A stretch of DNA of 64,000 nt from Petrolisthes cinctipes (Eukaryota > Arthropoda > Malacostraca > Decapoda > Porcellanidae), in the NCBI GenBank assembly GCA_033782935.1, contig JAWQEG010000710.1, positions 3,286,001 through 3,350,000 of the forward strand. The letters are read 5' to 3'. The stretch's first letter is position 1. Each line of letters starts with the position of its first letter. The position numbers and the translations under genes are program-made. Positions 23,383 through 34,238 of the stretch are shown one piece after another. The notes beneath the pieces were generated by a model that ran no database searches, was not told where the DNA came from, and was given only the letters and a program-made list of their open reading frames with translations.

Positions 23383-26300
23383 GGACCCCAAAATATCGAA
23401 TTTTCGGGTGTTTTGAGGCTGATTTTAAGATATAAACGGGTACAGAAGATATATGCACATATTGACTTTGGGTATCTAAAATATCGATTTTGAGCATGTT
23501 TTTGGCATATTTTTTGAAAATACTCTAACACGGAGTAGGCATGTACAGATCGCTTCTGGGACCCCAAAATATCGAATTTTCGGGTGTTTTGAGCCTGAAT
23601 TTGAGATATAAACGGGTACTGAAGATGCATGCACATATCGACTATTGGGCATCTAAAACATCGATTTTGAGCATGTATGGGCCTGTATTTTGAAAATACT
23701 CTAGCACTGACTAGGCATGTACAGATCGCTTATGAGACCCAAAAATATCGAATTTTCGGGTGTTTTGAGCTTGAATTTGAGATATAAACGAGTACAGAAG
23801 ATGCATGCACATATCGACTTTTGGGCACATAAAATATCGATTTTAAGCATGTTTTTAGCCTATATTTTGAAAACATTCTAGCACTGAGTAGGCATGTACA
23901 GATCGCTTCTGGGACAGAAAAATATCGAATTTTCGGGTGTTTAGGGCCTGAATTTGAGATATAAACAGGTACAGAAGATGCATGCACATATCGACTTTTC
24001 GGCACCTAAAAGATCGATTTTCAGTATGTTTTTGGCCGGTATTTTGAAAATACTCTAACACGGAGTAGGCATGTACAGATCGCTTCTGGGACCCCTAAAT
24101 ATCGAATTTTCGGGTGTTTTGGGCCTTAATTTGAGATATCGACTTTTTGGCACCTAAAATATCGATTTTTAGCATGTTTTGAGCCTATATTTTGAAAACA
24201 TTCTAGCACTGAGTAGGCATGTACAGATCGCTTCTGGGACCCCAAAATATCGAATTTTCGGGTGTTTTGAGCCTGATTTTGAGATATAAACGGGTACAGA
24301 AGATACATGCACATATTGACTTTGGGCATCTAAAATATCGATTTTCAGCATGTTTTGGGCATATATTTTGAAAATACTCTAACACGGAGTAGGCATGTAC
24401 AGATCGCTTCTGGGACCCCAAAATATCGAATTTTCGGGTGTTTTGAGCCTGAATTTGAGATATAAACGGGTACTGAAGATGCATGCACATATCGACTTTT
24501 GGGCACCTAAAACATCGATTTTGAGCATGTTTTGGGCCTGTATTTTGAAAATACTCTAACACGGAGTAGGCATGTACAGATCCCTTCTGGGACACCAAAA
24601 TATCGAATTTTCGGGGTTTTGGGCCTGAATTTGAGATATCGCCTTTAAGCACCTAAAATATCGATTTTTAGCATGTTTTGAGCCTATATTTTGAAATTAT
24701 TCTAGGACTGAGTAGGCATGTACAGATCGCTTCTGGGACACCTAAATATCGAATTTTCGGGTGTTTTTGGCCTTAATTTGAGATATCTACTTTTTGTCAC
24801 CTAAAATATCGATTTTTAGCATGTTTTTAGCCTATATCTTGAAAATATTCTATCACTGAGTAGGCATGTACAGATTGCTTCTGGAATCCCAAAATATTGA
24901 ATTTTCTGGTTTTTTGGGCCTTAATTTGAGATATCGCCATTACGCACCTAAAATATCGATTTTTAGCATGTTTTGAGCCTATATTTTGAAAATATTCTAG
25001 CACTGAGTAGGCAAGTACAGATCGCATCTGCAACCCCAAAATATCGAATTTTCGGGTGTTTTGAGCCTGAATTTGAGATATAAACGAGTACAGAAGATGC
25101 ATGCACATATCGACTTTTGGGCACCTAAAATATCGATTTTGAGCATGTTTTGAGCCTATATTTTGAAAACATTCTAGCACTGAGTAGGCATGTACAGATC
25201 GCTTCTGGGACCCCTAAATATCGAATTTTCTGGTGTTTTGGGACTAAATTTGAGATATCGACTTTTTGTTATCTAAATTATCGATTTTTAGCATGTTTTT
25301 AGCCTATATTTTGAAAATATTCTAGCACTGAGTAGGCAGGTACAGATTGCTTCTGGAACCCCAAAATATTGAATTTTCGGGTGTTTTGAGCCTGAATTTG
25401 AGATATAAACGGGTACAGAAGATACATGCACGTATTGACTTTGGGCATCTAAAATATCGATTTTCTTCATGTTTTTGGCCTGTATTTTGAAAATACTCAA
25501 ACACGGAGTAGGCATGTAAAGATCGCTTGTGGGACCCCAAAATATCGAATTTTCGGGTGTTTTGAGCCTGAATTTGAGATATAAACGGGTACTGAAGATG
25601 CATGCTAATATCGACTTTTGTGCACCTAAAACATCGATTTTAAGCATGTTTTGGGCCTGTATTTTGTCAATACTCTAACACGGAGTAGGCATGTACAGAT
25701 CGCTTCTGGGACCCCAAAATATCGAACTTTCGGGTGTTTTGGCCCTGAATTTGAGATATCGCCTTTACGCACCTAAAATATCGATTTTTAGCATGTTTTG
25801 AGCCTATATTTTTAAAATATTCTAGCACTGAGTAGGCATGTACAGATCGCTTCTGAGACCCAAAAATATCGAATTTTGGGGTGTTTTGAGCTTGAATTTG
25901 AGATATAAACGAGTACAGAAGATGCATGCACATATCTACTTTTGGGCACCTAAAATATCGATTTTGAGCATGTTTTGAGCCTATATTTTGAAAACATTCT
26001 AGCACTGAGTAGGCATGTACAGATCGCTTCTGGGACCCCTAAATATCGAATTTTCGGGTGTTTTGGGCCTGAATTTGATATATCGCCTTTACGCACCTAA
26101 AATAAAGATTTTTAGCATGTTTTTACCCTATATTTTGAAAATATTCTAGCACTGACTAGGCATGTATAGATTGCTTCTGGGACCCCAAAATATTGAATTT
26201 TCGGTTTTTTTGAGCCTGAATTTGAGATATAAACGGGTACAGAAGATACATGCACATATTGACTTTGGGCATCTAAAATATCGATTTTCAGCATGTTTTG

Positions 26301-29300
26301 GGCATGTATTTTGAAAATACTCTAACACGGAGTAGGCATGTACAGATCGCTTCTGGGACCCCAAAATATCGAATTTTCGGGTGTTTTGAGCCTGAATTTG
26401 AGATATAAACGGGTACTGAAGATGCATGCACATATAGACTTTTGGGCACCTAAAAGATCGATTTTCAGTATGTTTTTGGCCTGTACTATGAAAATACTCT
26501 AACACGGAGTAGGCATGTACAGATTGCTTCTGGGACCCCTAAATATCGAATTTTCGGGTGTTTTGGGACTGAATTTGAGATATCGACTTTTTGGCACCTA
26601 AAGGATCGTTTTTTAGCATGTTTTTAGCCTATATTTTGAAAATATTCTAGCACTGAGTAGGCATGTACCGTTTGCTTCTGGGACCCCAAAATATTGAATT
26701 TTCGGGTGTTTTGAGACTGAATTTGAGATATAAACGGGTACAGAAGATATATGCACATTTTGACTTTGAGCATCTAAAATAACGATTTTCAGCATGTTTT
26801 GGGCATGTATTTTGAAAATACTCTATCACGGAGTAGGCATGTACAGATCGCTTCTGGGACCCCAAAATATCGAATTTTCGTGTGTTTTGAGCCTGAATTT
26901 GAGATATAAACGAGTATAGAAGATGCATACACATATTGACTTTTTGCACCAAAAATATTAATTTTTAGCATGTTTTTAGCCTATATTTTGAAAATATTCT
27001 AGTACTGAATAGGCATGTACAGATTGCTTCTGGGACCGCAAAATATTGAATTTTCGGGTGTTTTGAGACTGAATTTGAGTTATAAACGGGTACAGAAAAT
27101 ACATGCACATATTGACTTTGGGTATCTAAAATATCGATTTTCAGCATGTTTTGGGCATGTATTTTGAAAATACACTAACACGCTTCTGGGACCCCAAAAT
27201 ATCGAATTTGTGGGTGTTTTGAGCCTGAATTTGAGATATAAACGGGTACTGAAGATGCATGCACATATCGACTTATGGGCACCTAAAACATCGATTTTGA
27301 GCATGTTTTGGGCCTGTATTTTGAAAATACTCTAACACGGAGTGGGCATGTACAGATCGCTTCTGGGACCCCAAATTATCGAATTTTCGGGTGTTTAGGG
27401 CCAGAATTTGAGATATAAACGTGTACAGAAGATGCATGCACATATCGACTTTTGGGCACCTAAAAGATCGATTTTCAGTATGTTTTTGGCCTGTATTTTG
27501 AAAATACTCTACCACGGAGTAGGCATGTACAGATCGCTTCTGGGACCCCTAAATATCGAAGTTTCGGGTATTTTGGGACTGAATTTGAGATATCGACTTT
27601 TTGGCACCTAAAATATCGATTTTTAGAATGTTTTTTAGCCAATATTTTGAAAATATTCTAGCACTGAGTAGGCATGTACAGATCGCTTCTGGGACCCCAA
27701 AATATCGAATTTTCGGGTGTTTTGAGCTTGAATTTGAGATATAAACGAGTACAGAAGATGCATGCACATATCAACTTTTGGGCACCTAAAATATCGATTT
27801 TAAGCATGTTTTTAGCCTATATTTTGAAAACATTCTAGCACTGAGTATGCATGTACAGATCGCTTCTGGGACAGAAAAATATCGAATTTTCGGGTGTTTA
27901 AGTCCAGAATTTGAGATATAAACGGGTACAGAAGATGCATGCACATATCGACTTTTGGGCACCTAAAAGATCGATTTTCAGTATGTTTTTGGCCTGTATT
28001 TTGAAAATACTCTAACACGGAGTAGGAATGTACAGATCGCTTCTGGGACCCATAAATATCGAATTTTCGGGTGTTTTGGGCCTTAATTTGAGATATCGAC
28101 TTTTTGGCAGCTAAAATATCGATTTTTAGCATGTATTTAGCCTATATTTTGAAAATATTCTAGCACTGAGTAGGCATGTACAGATTGCTTCTGAGACCCC
28201 AAAATATTGAATTTTCGGGTGTTTAGGGCCAGAATTTGAGATATAAACGGGTACAGAAGATGCATGCACATATCGACTTTTGGGCACCTAAAAGATCTAT
28301 TTTCAGTATGTTTTTTGCCTGTATTTTGAAAATACTCTAACACGGAGTAGGCATGTACAGATCGCTTCTGGGACCCCTAAATATCGAATTTTCAGGTGTT
28401 TTGGGACTGAATTTGAGATATCGACTTTTTGGCACCTAAAAGATCGATTTTTAGCATGTTTTTAGCCTATATTTTGAAAATATTCTAGCACTGAGTAGGC
28501 ATGTACAGAACGCTTCTGGGACCCCAAAATATAAAATTTTCGGGTGTTTTGAGCTTGAATTTGAGATACAAACGAGTACAGAAGATGCTTGCACATATCG
28601 ACTTTTAGGCACCTAAAATATCGATTTTGAGCATGTTTTGAGCCTATATTTTGAAAACATTCTATCACTGAGTAGGCATGTATAGATCGCTTCTGGGACC
28701 CAAAAATATTGAAATTTCGGGTGTTTAGGGCCAGAACTTGAGATATATACGGGTACACAAGATGCATGCACATATCGACTTTTGGGCACCTAAAAGATCG
28801 ATTTTCAGTATGTTTTTGGCCTGTATTTTGAAAATACTCTAGCACGGAGTAGGCATGTACAGATCGCTTCTGGGAACCCTAAATATCGAAGTTTCGGGTG
28901 TTTTGGACCTTAATTTGAGATATCGACTTTTTGGCACCTAAAATGTCGATTTTTAGCACGTTTAAAGCCTATATTTTGAAAATATTCTAGCACTGAGTAG
29001 GCATGTACAGATTGCTTCTGGGACCCCAAAATATTGAATTTTCGGGTGTTTAGGAACAGAATTTGAGATATATACGGGTACAGAAGATGCATGCACATAT
29101 CGACTTTTGGGCACCTAAAACATCGATTTTCAGAATGTTTTTGGCCTGTATTATGAAAATACTCTAAACACGGAGTAGGCATGTACAGATCGCTTCTGGA
29201 AACCCAAAATATCGAATTTTCGGGTGTTTTGAGACTGAATTTGAGATATAAACGGGTACTGAAGATGCATGCACATATCGACTTTTTGGCACCTAAAAGA

Positions 29301-29840
29301 TCGATTTTGAGCATGTTTTGAGCCTGTATTTTGAAAATACTCTAACACAGAGTAGGCATGTACAGATCGCTTCTGGGACCCCTAAATATCGAATTTTCGG
29401 GTGTTTTGGGCCTTAATTTGAGATATCTACTTTTTGTCACCTAAAATATCGATTTTTAGCATGTTTTTAGCCTATATTTTGAAAATATTCTAGCACTGAG
29501 TAGGCATGTACATATTGCTTCTGGGACCCCTAAATATCGAATTTTCGGGTGTTTTGGGCCTTAATTTGAGATATCGCCATTACGCACCTAAAATATCGAT
29601 TTTTAGCATGTTTTGAGCCTATATTTTGAAAATATTCTAGTACTGAGTAGGCTTGTACAGATCACATCTGCGACCCCAAAATATCAAATTTTCGGGTGTT
29701 TTGAGCCTGAATTTGAGATATAAACGAGTACAGAAGATGCATGCACATATCGACTTTTGGGCACCTAAAATATCGATTTTGAGCATGTTTTGAGCCTATA
29801 TTTTGAAAACATTCTAGCACTGAGTAGGCATGTACAGATC
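23383..29840. repeat. Weakly homogenised monomer domain
   Basis: Long and short monomers of many subtypes, with more single-base variation and no local higher-order repeat that I could define. Parts match distant segments. About 27080-27611 matches 34765-35296 at offset 7685, and 28462-29000 matches 35997-36535 at offset 7535. A monomer with GATCGCATCTGC at 25020 starts a series of related copies at 29660, 34531, 37342, 40949, 43986 and 47023. This domain looks like a divergent relative from which the expanded units to its right were drawn, which is an inference. There are no genes. Confidence 0.8.
24406..24582. repeat. Representative long monomer, 177 bp
   Basis: Reference copy of the long form, counted from GCTTCTGGGA to the base before the next CCTTCTGGGA. 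In order it holds ACCCCAAAATATCG, the GAATTTGAGATAT block, the 29-bp segment missing from short monomers (24464-24492, with TATAAACGGG and GATGCATGCACAT), CGACTTTTGGGCACC, AAAACATCGATTTT, the dyad TATTTTGAAAATA (24541-24553) and ACACGGAGTAGGCATGTAC. It carries seven CpG sites against about 7.4 expected from its base composition. Long monomers come in subtypes: tails with ACTCTAACACGGAG or ATTCTAGCACTGAG, and a second arm reading AAAACATCG, AAAAGATCG or AAAATATCG. Confidence 0.95.
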
Positions 29841-31463
29841 GCTTCTGGAACCCCAAAATATTGAATTTTCTGGTGTTTTGGGACTGAATTTGAGATATAA
29901 ACAAGTACAGAAGATACATGCACGTATTGAATTTGGGCATTTAAAATATCGATTTTCATCATGTTTTGGGCCTGTATTTTGAAAATACTCAAACACGGAG
30001 TAGGCATGAAGAGATCGCTTCTGGGACCCCAAAATATCGAATTTTCGGGTGTTTTGAGCCTGAATTTGAGATATAAACGGGTACTGAAGATGCATGCACA
30101 TATCGACTTTTGGGCACCTAAAACATCGATTTTAAGCATGTTTTGGGTCTGTATCTTGAAAATACTCTAACACGGAGTAGGCATGTACAGATCGCTTCTG
30201 GGTCCAAAAAATATCGAATTTTTGGGTGTTTTGGACCTGAATTTGAGATATCGCTTTTACGCACCTAAAATATCGATTTTTAGCATGTTTTGAGCTTATA
30301 TTTTGAAAACATTGTAGCACTGAGTAGGCATGTACAGATCGCTTCTGGGACCCAAAAAAATCGAATTTTCGGGTGTTTAGGGCCAGAATTTGAGATATAA
30401 ACGGGTACAGAAGATGCATGCACATATCGACTTTTAGGCACCAAAAAGATCGATTTTCAGTATTTTTTTGGCCTGTATTTTGAAAATACTCTAACACGGA
30501 GTAGGCATGTACAGATCGCTTCTGGGGCCCCTAAATATCGAATTTTCGGGTGTTTTGGGACTGAATTTGAGATATCGACTTTTTGGCACCTAAAAGATCG
30601 ATTTTTAGCATGTTTTTAGCCTATATTTTGAAAATATTCTAGCACTGAGCAGGCATGTAGAGATTGCTTCGGGGACCCCAAAATATTGAAATTTCGGGTG
30701 TTTTGAGCCTAAATTTGATATATAAACGGGTACAGAAGATGCATGCACATATCGACTTTTGGGCACCTAAAAGATCGATTTTCAGTATGTTTTTGGCCTG
30801 TATTTTGAAAATACTCTAACACGGAGTAGGCATGTACAGATCCCTTCTGGGACCCCTGAATATCGAATTTTCGGGTGTTTTGGGCCTTAATTTGAGATAT
30901 CGACTTTTTGGCACCTAAAATATCGATTTTTAGCATGTTTTTAGCCTGTATTTTGAAAATATTCTAGCACTGAGTAGGCATGTACAGATTGCTTCTGGGA
31001 CCACAAAATATTGAATTTTCGGGTGTTTAGGACCAGAATTTGAGATATAAACGGGTACAGAAGATGCATGCACATATCGACTTTTGGGCACCTAAAAGAT
31101 CGATTTTCAGTATGTTTTGGGCCTGTATTTTGAAAATACTCTAACACTGAGTAAGCATGTACAGATAGCTTCTGGTACCCCTAAATATCGAATTTCCGGG
31201 TGTTTTGGAACTGAATTTGAGATATCGACTTTTTGGCACCTAAAAGATCGATTTTTAGCATGTTTTTAGCCTATATTTTGAAAATATTCTAGCACTGAGT
31301 AGGCATGTACAGATCGCTTCTGGGACCCCTAAATATCGAATTTTCGGGTGTTTTGGGCCTTAATTTGAGATATCTACTTATTGTCACCTAAAATATCGAT
31401 TTTTAGCATGTTTTTAGCCTATATTTTGAAAATATTCTAGCACTGAGTAGGCATGTACAGATT
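29841..31463. repeat. 1623-bp higher-order unit, copy 1
   Basis: GCTTCTGGAACCCC at 29841 recurs at 31464. The length fits five long plus five short monomers. Markers shared with the next copy are ACGTATTGAATTTGGGC, TTTTCATCATG, GGGTCCAAAAAATATCG and CAGTATTTTTTTGGCC. The unit contains one 650-bp tetramer at 30518-31167. Confidence 0.9.
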
Positions 31464-32140
31464 GCTTCTGGAACCCCTTAATATTGAATTTTCGGGTGTT
31501 TTGAGCCTGAATTTGAGATATAAACGGGTACAGAAGATACATGCACGTATTGAATTTGGGCATTTAAAATATCGATTTTCATCATGTTTTGGGCCTGTAT
31601 TTTGAAAATACTCAAACACGGAGTAGGCATTAAGAGATCGCTTCTGGGACCCAAAAATATCGAATTTTCGGGTGTTTTGAGCCTGAATTTGAGATATAAA
31701 CGGGTACTGAAGATGCATGCACATATCGACTTTTGGGCACCTAAAACATCGATTTTGAGCATGTTTTGGGTCTGTATCTTGAAAATACTCTAACACGGAG
31801 TAGGCATGTACAGATCGTTTCTGGGTCCAAAAAATATCGAATTTTTGGGTGTTTTGGGCCTGAATTTGAGATATCGCTTTTACGCACCTAAAATATCGAT
31901 TTTTAGCATGTTTTGAGCTTATATTTTGAAAACATTCTAGCACTGAGTAGGCATGTACAGATCGCTTCTGGGACCCAAAAAAATCGAATTTTCGGGTGTT
32001 TAGGGCCAGAATTTGAGATATAAACGGGTACAGAAGATGCATGCACATATCGACTTTTAGGCACCAAAAAGATCGATTTTCAGTATTTTTTTGGCCTGTA
32101 TTTTGAAAATACTCTAACACGGAGTAGGCATGTACAGATC

Positions 32141-32288
32141 GCTTCTGGGGCCCCTAAATATCGAATTTTCGGGTGTTTTGGGACTGAATTTGAGATATCG
32201 ACTTTTTGGCACCTAAAAGATCGATTTTTAGCATGTTTTTAGCCTATATTTTGAAAATATTCTAGCACTGAGCAGGCATGTAGAGATT
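32141..32288. repeat. Representative short monomer, 148 bp
   Basis: Reference copy of the short form, from GCTTCTGGGGCCCC to the base before the next GCTTCGGGG. It matches the long form except that GAGATAT runs straight into CGACTTTTTGGCACC, so the 29 bp with the TATAAACGGG and GCATGCA motifs are absent. Its tail is the TATATTTTGAAAATATTC / TAGCACTGAG type. In much of the window a short monomer with this tail is followed by a long one ending ACTCTAACACGGAG, giving a 325-bp dimer. Confidence 0.95.
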
Positions 32289-34090
32289 GCTTCGGGGACC
32301 CCAAAATATTGAAATTTCGGGTGTTTTGAGCCTGAATTTGATATATAAACGGGTACAGCAGATGCATGCACATATCGACTTTTGGGCACCTAAAAGATCG
32401 ATTTTCAGTATGTTTTTGGCCTATATTTTGAAAATACTCTAACACGGAGTAGGCATGTACAGATCCCTTCTGGGACCCCTAAATATCGAATTTTCGGGTG
32501 TTTTGGGCCTTAATTTGAGATATCGACTTTTTGGCACCTAAAATATCGATTTTTAGCATGTTTTTAGCCTATATTTTGAAAATATTCTAGCACTGAGTAG
32601 GCATGTACAGATTGCTTCTGGGACCACAAAATATTGAATTTTCGGGTGTTTAGGGCCAGAATTTGAGATATAAACGGGTACAGAAGATGCATGCACATAT
32701 CGACATTTAGGCACCAAAAAGATCGATTTTCAGTATTTTTTTGGCCTGTATTTTGAAAATACTCTAACACGGAGTAGGCATGTACAGATCGCTTCTGGGG
32801 CCCCTAAATATCGAATTTTCGGGTGTTTTGGGACTGAATTTGAGATATCGACTTTTTGGCACCTAAAAGATCGATTTTTAGCATGTTTTTAGCTTATATT
32901 TTGAAAATATTCTAGCACTGAGCAGGCATGTAGAGATTGCTTCGGGGACCCCAAAATATTGAAATTTCGGGTGTTTTGAGCCTGAATTTGATATATAAAC
33001 GGGTACAGCAGATGCATGCACATATCGACTTTTGGGCACCTAAAAGATCGATTTTCAGTATGTTTTTGGCCTGTATTTTGAAAATACTCTAACACGGAGT
33101 AGGCATGTACAGATCCCTTCTGGGACCCCTAAATATCGAATTTTCGGGTGTTTTGGGCCTTAATTTGAGATATCGACTTTTTGGCACCTAAAATATCGAT
33201 TTTTAGCATGTTTTTAGAATGTATTTTGAAAATATTCTAGCACTGAGTAGGCATGTACAGATTGCTTCTGGGACCACAAAATATTGAATTTTCAGGTGTT
33301 TAGGGCCAGAATTTGAGATATAAACGGGTACAGAAGATGCATGCACATATCGACATTTAGGCACCAAAAAGATCGATTTTCAGTATTTTTTTGGCCTGTA
33401 TTTTGAAAATACTCTAACACGGAGTAGGCATGTACAGATCGCTTCTGGGGCCCCTAAATATCGAATTTTCGGGTGTTTTGGGACTGAATTTGAGATATCG
33501 ACTTTTTGGCACCTAAAAGATCGATTTTTAGCATGTTTTTAGCTTATATTTTGAAAATATTCTAGCACTGAGCAGGCATATAGAGATTGCTTCGGGGACC
33601 CCAAAATATTGAAATTTCGGGTGTTTTGAGCCTGAATTTGATATATAAACGGGTACAGCAGATGCATGCACATATCGACTTTTGGGCACCTAAAAGATCG
33701 ATTTTCAGTATGTTTTTGGCCTGTATTTTGAAAATACTCTAACACGGAGTAGGCATGTACAGATCCCTTCTGGGACCCCTAAATATCGAATTTTCGGGTG
33801 TTTTGGGCCTTAATTTGAGATATCGACTTTTTGGCACCTAAAATATCGATTTTTAGCATGTTTTTAGAATGTATTTTGAAAATATTCTAGCACTGAGTAG
33901 GCATGTACAGATTGCTTCTGGGACCACAAAATATTGAATTTTCGGGTGTTTAGGGCCAGAATTTGAGATATAAACGGGTACAGAAGATGCATGCACATAT
34001 CGACTTTTGGGCACCTAAAAGATCGATTTTCAGTATGTTTTGGGCCTGTATTTTGAAAATACTCTAACACTGAGTAGGCATGTACAGATC
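32141..34090. repeat. 650-bp tetramer (two 325-bp dimers), three copies
   Basis: GCTTCTGGGGCCCC is at 32141, 32791 and 33441, spaced exactly 650 bp. Inside a unit the anchors 32141, 32289, 32466, 32614 and 32791 give 148+177+148+177. Markers are GCTTCGGGGACCCC, GATCCCTTCTGGG, GGACCACAAAATATTG and CGACATTTAGGCACC. The last unit differs in its final monomer (CGACTTTTGGGCACC with GTTTTGGGCC). Single copies of the same tetramer lie at 30518 and 50446. Confidence 0.93.
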
Positions 34091-34238
34091 GCTTCTGGTA
34101 CCCCTAAATATCGAATTTTCGGGTGTTTTGGAACTGAATTTGAGATATCGACTTTTTGGCACCTAAAAGATCGATTTTTAGCATGTTTTTAGCCTATATT
34201 TTGAAAATATTCTAGCATTGAGTAGGCATGTACAGATC

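Noticed and set aside
24406..24582. CENP-B box
   Set aside because: The closest site, on the minus strand, reads TTCGATATTTTGGGG. Against the required TTCGnnnnAnnCGGG it lacks the central A and has GGGG for CGGG. The plus-strand ATCGAATTTTCGGG has the wrong spacing. Common variants do not repair either site.
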